Source: Chryseobacterium kimseyorum
Lineage (GTDB): Bacteria; Bacteroidota; Bacteroidia; Flavobacteriales; Weeksellaceae
Direction: 5' to 3'
Assembly: GCF_025971945.1 (NCBI RefSeq)
Contig: NZ_JAPDHW010000006.1
Location: 124,001 to 188,000, forward strand
Length of the DNA: 64,000 nucleotides
Shown: piece after piece, positions 9,525-17,859 of the stretch
Layout: each line of letters starts with the position of its first letter
Numbering within the stretch: position 1 is the first letter of the stretch
Made by a program: the position numbers and the translations under genes
Notes under the pieces: generated by a model
Told to the model about the DNA's origin: nothing
Seen by the model: the letters and a program-made list of their open reading frames with translations, nothing else
Database searches by the model: none

Positions 9525-9969
9525 ATTTTAGTAATCATGCTCCCAATGACAAAAATAATTAAAAAGACTGCTTAATATAACACAACCGGTGGCTGAGGCC
9601 CTCGAAACCACGGATATATAAAAACAAGAACTGACAATTTCACAACCACAAAATTCCCGTCCCTGATCTGAAACTACAGGTTTGAAACCTCAGCAGATAT
9701 ATAACTAACTTTAACTGACCGGTAAATAACCACAAAGCACAGGTTTCAATCATTTAAGATCCTATGTAAAAATTTTCGTAACCTTTTAGGCAAAATCATA
9801 GATTGCGAAGTCGAAAGTATGTAAAGAAATTAAAATTAAATATGGATAAACGAAGTCTTTACAACTTTGGATAAACAAAAAAAGTCAGATTCTTCTGAGA
9901 ATATCAGCAAGAACCTAACTTTAAAAAGAAACTATATAAAAATTTTTTTAATCTAAACTTGATAATTTC
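9525..9969. other. 445-base intergenic stretch with no gene seen
   Basis: All frames are interrupted by stops and no codon pattern is apparent. The only structure noticed is a short palindrome AGGTTTGAAACCT near 9680. No promoter box or RNA element could be supported. Confidence 0.5.
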
Positions 9970-10566
9970 CTATCTCAGATTGATTACTTTATTGAAAACT
10001 TTTCCTGCCTGTTCTACACTGATAATGTAGTTGTCGGCTGTATTTGGATTTAAATCGAAAGTGATATCCAGCTCACCATTGGTTGCAGATTTATTCGAAT
10101 TGTAATAAACGGTATTTGAAAAATCTGATACTGTGATTTTCACTGAATTTTTTAAACCTGAGAAATGCAGTTTTGCTTTATTTCCGTCCAAAGAAAATTC
10201 AGGCTTCACGATTTCTGCTACAGGCGTTTTATCAATAATTACTTTTTTGGAAGTGTCAACATTTATTTTATACTTCTCAATTTTACTTTCAGATTCTACG
10301 ATTAGGTAATAAATACCTGATTCAAGATCTTTAAAATTGTAAGATTTGGCAACACTCTTATCTGAATTTAAATCTTCAGAAAGCAATTCACCATCATTTT
10401 CACTGAAGATTGTTACAGAAACGTTCTTTGCATTTGATACTTCAAAGGTTACCGATTCTGATTCAGCTTTTCCAAATGAAAGAGAAAAGTCTTTGTCTTT
10501 ACTCATCGCACTAACTGAAAGAGATAGGAAACCGATCATCAAAACTGATTGTAATACTTTTTTCAT
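9970..10566 (-). CDS. Hypothetical secreted beta-rich protein
   Basis: 198-residue exported protein. Residues 1-22 (MKKVLQSVLMIGFLSLSVSA) are a signal peptide. The mature part consists of two similar all-beta units, one around VTFEVSNAKNVSVTIFSEND and SGIYYLIVES, the other around KLHFSGLKNSVKITVSDFSN and NYIISVEQAGKV. This pattern resembles the small Ig-like/DUF3244 or sorting-tail domains of Bacteroidetes, but no exact family is certain. It is transcribed leftward alone, between the efflux operon and an AraC gene. Function unknown. Confidence 0.7.
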   Translation of the reverse strand: MKKVLQSVLMIGFLSLSVSAMSKDKDFSLSFGKAESESVTFEVSNAKNVSVTIFSENDGELLSEDLNSDKSVAKSYNFKDLESGIYYLIVESESKIEKYKINVDTSKKVIIDKTPVAEIVKPEFSLDGNKAKLHFSGLKNSVKITVSDFSNTVYYNSNKSATNGELDITFDLNPNTADNYIISVEQAGKVFNKVINLR

Positions 10567-10690
10567 AATATAAATTTTTTCATTTGTTAATACTGCAAAT
10601 TTAGATCAAAGCTTAACGCAGTTCTACTGTACAATTTTCTTATATATGTGCTATTTTAACCCTAAGATTAATTATTTAAATTGTATTTGT

Positions 10691-10698
10691 TAATTTTG
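10691..10698 (+). promoter_or_regulatory. -7 promoter box for the AraC-type gene
   Basis: TAATTTTG fits TAnnTTTG and lies 22 bases before ATG 10720. It decides the start: the in-frame TTG at 10681 lies upstream of the box and can be excluded. Confidence 0.5.
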
Positions 10699-10719
10699 CA
10701 TACAAATAACGATATTGAT

Positions 10720-11592
10720 ATGAAACATTCGCATCCCGCTTTCGAAGCTGTGAAACCCAATCTGGGAAGCAGTTTCACGAGTCTGAAGTTTTTGAAAAAC
10801 GAAAATATCAAGTCACATGTATGGCATTATCATCCTGAAATTGAGTTAATCTTCGTCTGTGGCGGTTCCGGTAAGCGGCAGATCGGAAGTAATATATCCT
10901 ATTTTTCAGATGGAGATCTTGTTTTAATGGGAACCAACCTTCCTCATTGTGGAATGACCAATGAAAACACTAACAACGATTACGAAATGGTCATCCAATT
11001 TAAACCTGACTTTTTAGGTGAAGAAATCTGGAATTTGCCTGAGATGCAAAAGATTACCAATCTCCTGGAAAAAGCAAAATCAGGAATTGTGTTTTCGGAA
11101 AATATTAAAAAAGATGTAGGTTTAAAAATTACCGAAATGCACGAATCATCTTCGTTGGATAGGCTTATGAAATTCATTAAAATTTTGGAAGAACTCGCCT
11201 CAACACAGGAATACCGAATTTTAAATGCCGGAAAATACTACCTCCAGACCCAGGTGGAAGATAATGAGAGAATCAATCATATCTTTAACTATGTGAAAGA
11301 TCATTTTAAAGATCAGATCACTCTGGAAGAAATTTCTGATTTGGCTAGCATGAAAGTGCCTTCGTTCTGCCGTTATTTCAAGAAAATTACCAATAAAACT
11401 TTTACCCAGTTTGTGAACGAGTATCGAATTACCCATTCCCTAAAACTTTTAGCTGAACAGCCTCTAAGCATTACCGATGTTTGTTTTGAATCTGGTTTTA
11501 ATAATTTCAGTTACTTTAATAAAACGTTCAAAGAATACACGGGGAAAAGTCCATCGCAGTACAGAAAAGAATTTAATTTCTTATTAGATTGA
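10720..11592 (+). CDS. AraC-family transcriptional regulator with cupin sensor
   Basis: 290-residue regulator. The N-terminal half is a cupin-type sensor domain (WHYHPEIELIFVCGGSGKR near residues 36-54, then DGDLVLMGTNLPHCG). The C-terminal hundred residues carry the two helix-turn-helix units of AraC/XylS: ITLEEISDLASMKVPSFCRY and LSITDVCFESGFNNFSYFNK, followed by the family signature FKEYTGKSPSQYRK. Such proteins usually sense a sugar or small metabolite. The gene is monocistronic. No target genes are evident; its neighbours do not look like a sugar operon. Confidence 0.9.
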   Translation: MKHSHPAFEAVKPNLGSSFTSLKFLKNENIKSHVWHYHPEIELIFVCGGSGKRQIGSNISYFSDGDLVLMGTNLPHCGMTNENTNNDYEMVIQFKPDFLGEEIWNLPEMQKITNLLEKAKSGIVFSENIKKDVGLKITEMHESSSLDRLMKFIKILEELASTQEYRILNAGKYYLQTQVEDNERINHIFNYVKDHFKDQITLEEISDLASMKVPSFCRYFKKITNKTFTQFVNEYRITHSLKLLAEQPLSITDVCFESGFNNFSYFNKTFKEYTGKSPSQYRKEFNFLLD

Positions 11593-11689
11593 CGTAATTT
11601 TGCATCTCCAAACTCTTTCGGAAAAACCACGTCAGTTCGGGTAGATTTTTTGAAGAAAACCGTATCGAGAACTTGAAAACTGCCAAATA

Positions 11690-11718
11690 AAAAACCGCAT
11701 CCAGAGAATACGGTTATA
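11690..11718 (+). terminator. Weak hairpin after the AraC-type gene
   Basis: AACCG and CGGTT can pair across a purine-rich loop, followed by a T-rich tail. The stem is short, so this is only a possible terminator. Confidence 0.3.
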
Positions 11719-11762
11719 TTTTAAAATGCTGTTACAGCAAATTTGTATTTTCAAAATGAAAA

Positions 11763-12209
11763 TTAATCCGCCATCACTTCACCGGACTTTCTGTAGATAA
11801 AATTTCCATAGATATGTCTTCTTGCAAAACGGCTCGGAGAATCAGCATTTACCATTTTGATATAGGTATTTCTCGGAACTCCGATGTATTCAAACATTTT
11901 CCCGTTCAAATGCTGAACTTTCAAAATTGATTTTTCAAGATAAAAATCAGTGATGATAGAAGTGGTAATCGTTTCCGTGTATTCTTCTTTATATTTTTCC
12001 TGTGTTTCAGGGTTGATGCTTACCAAAAAGTGATAGGCTTCAATCACAGATTTACTTTTTTCTTCCGCTTCCAGTTTCCCTTCTTCATTATTCACAAATT
12101 TATCAGGATGCGTATCTTTCATCACATTTCTGTAAACTGTTTTTAAATCTTTCAAAGTAGCGGTATTGTCTACCTCAAGAAGTTTTCTGTAATCACCTAT
12201 TTTTTTCAT
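11763..12209 (-). CDS. DnaJ-domain protein with C-terminal KTSC domain
   Basis: 148-residue cytoplasmic protein. Residues 1-65 form a J domain with the diagnostic HPD (MKDTHPDKF), so it should stimulate a DnaK-type chaperone. Residues 80-148 match the KTSC domain: it begins SSIITDFYLE-like and contains a FEYIGVPRNTY segment and SRFARRHIYGNFIY. J-KTSC fusions occur in Bacteroidetes, but their clients are unknown. ATG 12209 is preferred over the TTG nine bases upstream. It is monocistronic between divergent or unrelated genes. Confidence 0.82.
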   Translation of the reverse strand: MKKIGDYRKLLEVDNTATLKDLKTVYRNVMKDTHPDKFVNNEEGKLEAEEKSKSVIEAYHFLVSINPETQEKYKEEYTETITTSIITDFYLEKSILKVQHLNGKMFEYIGVPRNTYIKMVNADSPSRFARRHIYGNFIYRKSGEVMAD

Positions 12210-12288
12210 AACGTACAATCCTTATTTCGGGGTGCAAAATTAGTCTTTTTAATTTTAAAAACCGTAAGTTTTTGATTATTAATTTGTT

Positions 12289-13209
12289 TTAATCATAAAT
12301 ATATAAACTTGTCAATTCTATTTTGTTATCTACAGAGATAATTTCAACTTTACTCAGCAGTTTTTGATCGTTATATGAAAATCTTATTTTTATATTTCCT
12401 CTAATTCCTGAGTAATCAGGTTTTGAAATTTCTAATATTTTATCTTCGGCATCAAATATAAAGGTAACTTTACCTATACTCCTGCATACTTCTGAAATCT
12501 TAAAATCGTAATCTGGCCATATTCTAATATAGTCGTAATCGAACTCATTATGATACTGACGATATTCATCCCATACTAGCCTCTCATTGTCATACGAAGT
12601 AATTTTTATAGGATTTTTATCTAAGTAATAATAATGGTAAATATTTTGACTTTTTTTATATTTTTCAGGGACAAAAGTTTTTACTAACCTTTGCCTGTCA
12701 TCATATTTGAAGTATTTCTTTAAATATGTGGTCCATTTAGCTTTGGTTTCCCATCTTTCTTCCCCTAATAACTCACCTTCACTCGTTTTTTCAACTTTGG
12801 TTTTTATCCCTTTTTCAAATTTTTTTAAAGTACTAGAAATAAGTTGTTTTAAACTGTTATACTTGAAAGTGCTGTGGGATTTATTAATAGAATTAGGAAA
12901 TTTTGTTTCAATTTTGACAAGTAAATTTTCGTTATAAACAAAGTTTGCTATATGATCATGGACAGAAGTCAGTTTGGAAGTTTTATAATTAATAGTTGAC
13001 TCATAAATTTTATAACCTCTTTCGTTAAATTTTACGATTTTGCTCACTTTTCCACTTAAGCTATCACCAGCTAAAAATTGATAGATTTTATAATCTTTCT
13101 TAGATACGTTATATTTATCAAAATCGTAATCAGAACTGTCAAAAATAAAGTCCTGTGTATATGCGTAAAGTGAAGAGAATGTTAAAAGTGTAATTAAGAA
13201 TTTTGACAT
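12289..13209 (-). CDS. Hypothetical secreted protein
   Basis: 306-residue exported protein with signal peptide MSKFLITLLTFSSLYAYTQ. The mature part has repeated short units rich in Tyr and charged residues such as FKYDDRQRLVKTF, YHYYYLDKNPIKITSYDNER and IRFSYNDQKLLSKVEI. These resemble the YD/MORN-like strands often seen in secreted Bacteroidetes proteins of unknown role. No catalytic motif is visible. It is AT-rich even for this window and stands alone. Confidence 0.65.
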   Translation of the reverse strand: MSKFLITLLTFSSLYAYTQDFIFDSSDYDFDKYNVSKKDYKIYQFLAGDSLSGKVSKIVKFNERGYKIYESTINYKTSKLTSVHDHIANFVYNENLLVKIETKFPNSINKSHSTFKYNSLKQLISSTLKKFEKGIKTKVEKTSEGELLGEERWETKAKWTTYLKKYFKYDDRQRLVKTFVPEKYKKSQNIYHYYYLDKNPIKITSYDNERLVWDEYRQYHNEFDYDYIRIWPDYDFKISEVCRSIGKVTFIFDAEDKILEISKPDYSGIRGNIKIRFSYNDQKLLSKVEIISVDNKIELTSLYIYD

Positions 13210-13345
13210 TAAAATCAGATTTGGTAAGATTTTGACTGATAATGATATAAGAATGTTTTACGCTAAAGATATATAAACTTGAAGTCACTTAAAGCAGAAA
13301 AAAGCAGAAGTTTAACCTTTGCTCGTAAATCAAATTGAATTTACT

Positions 13346-13455
13346 TTAAAAAGTTTTTTTCTTTTTAGACTCCGCATACATTTTCCTAGAAGTTTTCACC
13401 ATTGCAATCTTTGCCTTTTCTTTTTCATCCAAATTACGGGTTTCAAGGAAAAATC
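13346..13455 (-). pseudogene. Decayed 3' end of a metE gene
   Basis: Read on the minus strand, this stretch encodes LETRNLDEKEKAKIAMVKTS followed by RKMYAES and a stop. It aligns with the last residues of the intact MetE at 17,860 (LKTRHWDETEKALIAMVEAS, then REASEAF). Just upstream the bases still read Asp-x-x-Leu-Lys, matching the MetE Asp-Cys-Gly-Leu-Lys, but one A is missing, so the frame is broken. Only about 35 codons survive and the fragment abuts the hxlR stop codon. It cannot be functional. It probably marks an old duplication or replacement event. Confidence 0.75.
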
Positions 13456-13870
13456 ACAAAACCTCCCTCATCATCTCCCCAATTTTCTCCTCAATAAACC
13501 CTACCTTATCCTTCTTCACCGCAGTCAGAATCATCTTCTGACTTTCAGGAATCTCAGAATATTTTTCCGCCCACAGATTAATTTCTATCAGCAACGGAAG
13601 CAGATTGATGCCTTTTTCGGTCAGCTTATATAATACTTTTGCCTTACTGTCAGGGTGATCTTGCTTGCTGATAATTCCGTTTTCCTCAAGCATTAAGAGG
13701 CGTGAAGCGAGAATATTGGTTGCAATTTTCTCGTCAGATTTTAAAAATTCTCCGTAAGTACTCTGTTTTTTAAACATCAGATCTCTTACAATGAGCAATG
13801 ACCATTTGTCTCCCCATACGTCTAATGAGCTGCTGATGGGGCAATCTGATCTCTTTTTTGAACTCGGCAT
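13454..13870 (-). CDS. HxlR-family winged-helix regulator
   Basis: 138-residue DNA-binding protein of the HxlR/MarR-like group. Diagnostic features are the N-terminal CPISSSLDVWGDKWSLLIVR (residues 9-28) and the winged helix FLKSDEKIATNILASRLLML. The gene diverges from the oxidoreductase operon. A perfect 11-base inverted repeat lies in the shared intergenic region, so it probably regulates that operon in response to an electrophile, redox change or quinone. This kind of pairing (HxlR next to OYE or quinone reductase) is common. Confidence 0.88.
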   Translation of the reverse strand: MPSSKKRSDCPISSSLDVWGDKWSLLIVRDLMFKKQSTYGEFLKSDEKIATNILASRLLMLEENGIISKQDHPDSKAKVLYKLTEKGINLLPLLIEINLWAEKYSEIPESQKMILTAVKKDKVGFIEEKIGEMMREVL

Positions 13871-13901
13871 AAAATTATTTTTAAATAATTAAATAAAAAC
13901 A

Positions 13902-13949
13902 CTTGCGTTTTGAAAGTAATGTTATAGATTTGTACTTGCAAAACGCAAG
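13902..13949 (+). promoter_or_regulatory. Operator and promoter between hxlR and the OYE operon
   Basis: CTTGCGTTTTG (13902-13912) and CAAAACGCAAG (13939-13949) are exact inverted repeats, centres 37 bases apart. A -7 box TAGATTTG lies between them at 13925-13932, with a TTG at the expected -33 distance inside the left arm. A regulator bound to both arms would cover the promoter; HxlR is the natural candidate. Confidence 0.7.
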
Positions 13950-13979
13950 CAAATTTACCGAATTAAATTTAAAAATACA

Positions 13980-15071
13980 ATGGAAAATATTCTTTTTGAC
14001 GCTTACAAGAGTAAAAACTTAGATCTGAAAAACCGTATCGTGATGGCTCCAATGACCAGAAGCCGTTCAGATAATCCAGAAAATAAAGCAACCGAACTTA
14101 CAGCAAAGTACTACCAGCAGAGAGCTTCCGCTGGTTTGATTATTACAGAGGGTACATTCATCAGTCTGGAAGCGGTTGGTGTCATCAATGTTCCCGCAAT
14201 ATACAGTTCAGCACAAATAGAAGGCTGGAAATTGACCACAGAAGCTGTTCATCAGGAAGGAGGGAAAATTTTCGCCCAGCTTTGGCACACAGGCGCATAC
14301 TCTCATCCCGATTTGCACAACAGTAAAAAGCCTTTGGCTCCGTCAAACGTTAATCCTCAGCAACAGATTTTTACGGCTACAGGTTTTCAGACGAGCGAAG
14401 AACCTCAACCGATGACTACGGCAGATATCAAACAGACCGTAAATGATTTCAAACAGGCTGCACTCAATGCTTTTGAAGCCGGTTTTGATGGAGTAGAGCT
14501 TCACGGGGCGAATGGCTATCTGCTTCAGCAGTTTTTCAGTAAAAATTCCAATCTCCGCACCGATGAATATGGTGGTTCGGTAGAAAACAGAGCAAGAATT
14601 CTTTTCGAAATTCTCGATGCCATCAAAGAAGTTGCAGATTTAAACAAGGTTGGACTTCGTTTAAACCCTTCTCTCAATGGAATTATGGGGATTTTAGTAG
14701 ATGACGAAACCATTGAGCTTTATAATTACATCGTCAACCGTCTGAACGGTTACGATTTGGCATATTTACACTTGATAGAGCCTTTTACAGACGTTTCAGG
14801 AAATTCAAATGCTATTCAGGAAGTCGCAAAACATTTCCGTAAAATCTACAACGGAACCATCATTATTAACAGAGGTTTCAACAAAGAAACTGCCACAAAA
14901 GTTTTAAAAGATGGTGACGCAGATTTGGTTTCTTTCGGAACTCCTTTTATAGCCAATCCCGATCTGGTAGAGCGTTTCAAGATTGATGCGCCACTCAATC
15001 AACCGGATCAGGCGACTTTTTACACGCCGGGCGAAAAAGGCTACACCGATTATCCGACTCTGAACATCTAA
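13980..15071 (+). CDS. Old yellow enzyme family NADH:flavin oxidoreductase (alkene reductase)
   Basis: 363-residue FMN-dependent reductase of the OYE/NemA family, reducing activated C=C bonds in enones, maleimides or nitro compounds. Seen: KNRIVMAPMTRSRS at residues 18-31 (FMN-binding TIM-barrel start), QLWHTGAYSHP (substrate side), FDGVELHGANGYLLQQFFS with the barrel signature, and GGSVENRARI. Length and order agree with NemA-type enzymes rather than the longer bacterial 2,4-dienoyl-CoA reductases. First gene of an operon with two SDRs and an MDR reductase, probably a detoxification set under HxlR control. Confidence 0.92.
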   Translation: MENILFDAYKSKNLDLKNRIVMAPMTRSRSDNPENKATELTAKYYQQRASAGLIITEGTFISLEAVGVINVPAIYSSAQIEGWKLTTEAVHQEGGKIFAQLWHTGAYSHPDLHNSKKPLAPSNVNPQQQIFTATGFQTSEEPQPMTTADIKQTVNDFKQAALNAFEAGFDGVELHGANGYLLQQFFSKNSNLRTDEYGGSVENRARILFEILDAIKEVADLNKVGLRLNPSLNGIMGILVDDETIELYNYIVNRLNGYDLAYLHLIEPFTDVSGNSNAIQEVAKHFRKIYNGTIIINRGFNKETATKVLKDGDADLVSFGTPFIANPDLVERFKIDAPLNQPDQATFYTPGEKGYTDYPTLNI

Positions 15072-15078
15072 AATAATT

Positions 15079-15150
15079 TGGGCGAACGGCCGGGCTTTCC
15101 GCTGTATCTTTTGTTTCACAAAAGGATGCCGCTGCAATCCCTGTCGCAAA
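15079..15150 (+). repeat. Flavobacterial intergenic repeat element
   Basis: The stretch has the parts GGGCGAACGGCCGGGCTTTC, a small hairpin TCTTTTG/CAAAAGGA, and GATGCCGCTGCAATCCCTG. Its composition is far more GC-rich than its surroundings. I recognise this general sequence as a dispersed intergenic element of flavobacterial genomes. It occurs once in this window, so the repeat nature rests on memory and not on a second copy here. Confidence 0.5.
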
Positions 15151-15194
15151 CCCTACAATAACCACAATACACAACATTTAAACAAAACAAAAAA

Positions 15195-15899
15195 ATGAAA
15201 ACAACAGGAAATACAGTATTCATCAGCGGCGGAAGTGCCGGAATCGGTTTAGCCATCGCAAAAAAACTGACTGCGGAAGGCAACAGAATAATCATCAACG
15301 GAAGAAATGAAGAACGTCTTCAGAATGCCTTACAACAATTGGATAATGCGGTAGCTATTCAGGGTGATCTTTCAATTGAGGCAGATAGATTACGCATTGC
15401 AGAAGATTTAAAAAACAATCATCCCGATGTCAATATCATTATCAATAATGCAGGAGCAGCGTTTACTTATTTGCTGAACGAAACCCAAAACGCACACGAA
15501 AAAGCAGCGGTTGAAATGAACACCAATTATTTCAGCGTCATTCACTTTACAGAACTATTACTTCCTCATCTGCTTCAGAAAACAGATTCAGCGGTAGTCA
15601 ATATTTCTTCGATTGCAGTTTTTGGAAGTCATAAAATGTTGCCGACTTACGGTGCGACGAAAGCAGCATTGCACAGTTACACCCAGGCTTTGAGACAGAC
15701 TTATGAAGACCGGGAAAATATTCAGATTTATGAAGTCTATCCACCTTTAGTCAATACAGATTTCTCAGCAGAAATCGGCGGAGCTAACGGAATTCCGGCC
15801 TCAGAAGTTGCCGATGAGTTCTTTTTGGCACTGGAAAAAAATCAGTTTGATGTTCCGGTTGGTGATACCAAACAGTTTTTTGCAAAAGAATTAGCTTAA
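15195..15899 (+). CDS. Short-chain dehydrogenase/reductase
   Basis: 234-residue NAD(P)-dependent SDR close to the DltE type. Rossmann motif SGGSAGIGLAIAKKL (residues 11-25), NNAGAAF in the middle, catalytic Ser in VVNISSIAVFGS, and the YGATKAALHSY active-site tetrad segment. Length is typical for a classical SDR with a short C terminus. It lies 123 bases after the OYE gene, with the repeat element in between, and precedes a second, frameshifted SDR. Substrate unknown. Confidence 0.88.
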   Translation: MKTTGNTVFISGGSAGIGLAIAKKLTAEGNRIIINGRNEERLQNALQQLDNAVAIQGDLSIEADRLRIAEDLKNNHPDVNIIINNAGAAFTYLLNETQNAHEKAAVEMNTNYFSVIHFTELLLPHLLQKTDSAVVNISSIAVFGSHKMLPTYGATKAALHSYTQALRQTYEDRENIQIYEVYPPLVNTDFSAEIGGANGIPASEVADEFFLALEKNQFDVPVGDTKQFFAKELA

Positions 15900-16033
15900 T
15901 ATACTGAGAAAAATTCTCTTTTGAAAATTTCATCGAAATTAGACCCTTTAGGGACGGGGAAAATAATTTGGATGAAATTTGAATATGATTTAAATTATTT
16001 ACAAGGAGTTTTTCACGTAGAAAATATTGTAAC

Positions 16034-16821
16034 ATGGAATTAAAAGGAAAAACAATTTTAATTACTGGCGGAGCTTCCGGCATTGGTCTGGAAGCAGCAA
16101 AGCGGTTTCAGAAATCGGAGCTAAAGTCATCATCACAGGCCGGAATCAACAGAGATTAGATTTGGCTAAAAGACAGTATCCCAATCTTACGGTGATCAAA
16201 AGTGATGTCTCTGTCGCAGAAAACGCACAGGAACTCTTTGATAAAATTTCTCAGCTTGGCGGTATTGATATTCTGTATAACAATGCTGGGGTGGGATCAG
16301 CTCCGATCAGTTTAGGAGTTCCCAACGAAAAGCATCTGGAAAACGCTGCTTACGAAATGGAAATCAATTATTTGGGCGTCATCCGTTTAAATAATATTTT
16401 CCTGAACATGCTTCAGTCCAGAAAAGAAGCAGCAATTATTAACACGACTTCCATTCTGAGTTATGTTCCGTCATTGGTTGAAGCAACCTATTCAGCATCC
16501 AAAACAGCTTTGGCGTTTTATACAAAATCACTCAGAGAACATCTGCGAATAAGCAACAGCAAAGTAAAAATATTTGAATTACTTCCTCCGGTCGTTGATA
16601 CAGAAATGACCGCTGCCAGAAAAGATAAAAAAATCACAACTGAAGAATTGGTAAAAGGTTTGATCAATGGATTAAAAAAAGATCAGTTTACCATCAGAAT
16701 TGGTGATGCAAAGTTGGTGTATTATCTGAACAGATTTTTCCCTAAATTAACGTTCGGGTTGGTCAATCCAAAGAGTCAGGAACAAATTTTAAAACAAAAC
16801 TCAAAACATGAAAGCATTTAG
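16034..16821 (+). pseudogene. Second SDR, broken by a one-base deletion
   Basis: Translation from ATG 16034 gives a proper SDR start, MELKGKTILITGGASGIGLE. The frame then fails near 16106-16108, where TTT should be TTTT. In the next frame the protein continues SEIGAKVIITGRNQQRLDLA and on to a normal SDR end, including NNAGVG and YSASKTALAFY. Restoring one T would give 262 residues. Either the gene is genuinely inactivated (or phase-variable in a T run) or there is an assembly indel. A shorter product from an internal start near 16162 would lack the cofactor motif. Its end overlaps the next gene by 14 bases. Confidence 0.85.
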
Positions 16822-17809
16822 TATCAGCCGTTACAAAAAAGACAGTGACCTGCAATTGGTAGATGTTCCCGAACCGGTATTGAAAGAAAATGAAGTTCTG
16901 GTGGAGATTCACGCTGCCAGTGTCAATCTTTTAGACTCAAAATTGAAAAGTGGTGAGTTCAAATTAATTGTCCCTTACAAATTACCGTTGATCCTGGGTC
17001 ACGATGTGGCAGGCGTCATCATAAAAGTAGGTTCAAAAGTGAAAAGCTTTAAAGTGGGTGATGAAATTTATGCCAGACCTGCAGATTTTCACATCGGAAC
17101 TTTTGCGGAATTTGTTTCGATCGATGAAAAAGATGTTGCTTTAAAACCAAAAAACCTGACGATGGAGGAAGCGGCTTCCATTCCTTTGGTTGGGTTGACG
17201 GCTTGGCAGGCTTTGGTTGAAAAAGCCAATGTTCAGAAAGGTCAGAAAGTTTTTATACAGGCCGGATCCGGTGGAGTGGGAACCTTCGCCATTCAGTTGG
17301 CAAAAAATTTGGGTGCGACTGTAGCCACCACAGCCAGTGAAAAAAGTTTTGAGTTTTTAAAAGATCTTGGTGCCGATGTTCTGATTGATTATAAAAAACA
17401 GAATTTCGAAGATCTGTTGAGCGGTTACGATATGGTCTTGAACAGTCAGGATACCAAAACGCTTGAGAAATCTTTTGATGTTGTAAAACCCGGCGGTAAA
17501 ATAATTTCCATTTCCGGTCCGCCAACGCCTCTGTTTGCAAAAGAATTTAATTTTCCTTGGTACGTAAAATTCGCAATAAAACTGATGAGCAGTAAAATCA
17601 GAAAAATTGCAGAGAAAAAAAATGTGAATTATTCTTTTCTCTTTATGAAAGCTAATGGAAAACAGTTGGCAGAAATTACAAAACTGATAGAAGCGGGAAA
17701 AATAGGACCTGTCATCGACAAAGTTTTTCCATTTGAAAATACCAATGAAGCAGTGAAATATGTTGAAAGTGGCCGTGCAAAAGGAAAAGTGGTGATTAAG
17801 ATGAAATAA
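16808..17809 (+). CDS. MDR-family zinc-independent NADP(H) quinone oxidoreductase
   Basis: 333-residue medium-chain dehydrogenase/reductase. The N-terminal GroES-like part carries LILGHDVAGVIIKVGSKVKS, and the nucleotide fold shows FIQAGSGGVGTFAIQLAKNL (about residues 143-162). The zinc-binding cysteines of true alcohol dehydrogenases are absent, so a quinone or enal reductase is more likely. It begins inside the end of the preceding SDR and ends at a strong shared terminator, closing the HxlR-linked operon. Confidence 0.88.
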   Translation: MKAFSISRYKKDSDLQLVDVPEPVLKENEVLVEIHAASVNLLDSKLKSGEFKLIVPYKLPLILGHDVAGVIIKVGSKVKSFKVGDEIYARPADFHIGTFAEFVSIDEKDVALKPKNLTMEEAASIPLVGLTAWQALVEKANVQKGQKVFIQAGSGGVGTFAIQLAKNLGATVATTASEKSFEFLKDLGADVLIDYKKQNFEDLLSGYDMVLNSQDTKTLEKSFDVVKPGGKIISISGPPTPLFAKEFNFPWYVKFAIKLMSSKIRKIAEKKNVNYSFLFMKANGKQLAEITKLIEAGKIGPVIDKVFPFENTNEAVKYVESGRAKGKVVIKMK

Positions 17810-17824
17810 TATTTGTAGAATAAA

Positions 17825-17854
17825 AAAGGCAGGAGTTTCAAAACTCCTGCCTTT
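17825..17854. terminator. Bidirectional terminator between the MDR gene and metE
   Basis: AAAGGCAGGAGTTT and AAACTCCTGCCTTT form a perfect palindrome with A and T runs on either side. It can end both the rightward MDR operon and leftward metE, whose stop codons lie 16 and 6 bases away. Confidence 0.9.
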
Positions 17855-17859
17855 ATAAT

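Noticed and set aside
13319..13633. Rightward 104-residue open frame opposite hxlR
   Set aside because: It is the mirror of hxlR and of the metE remnant; residue composition is not protein-like.
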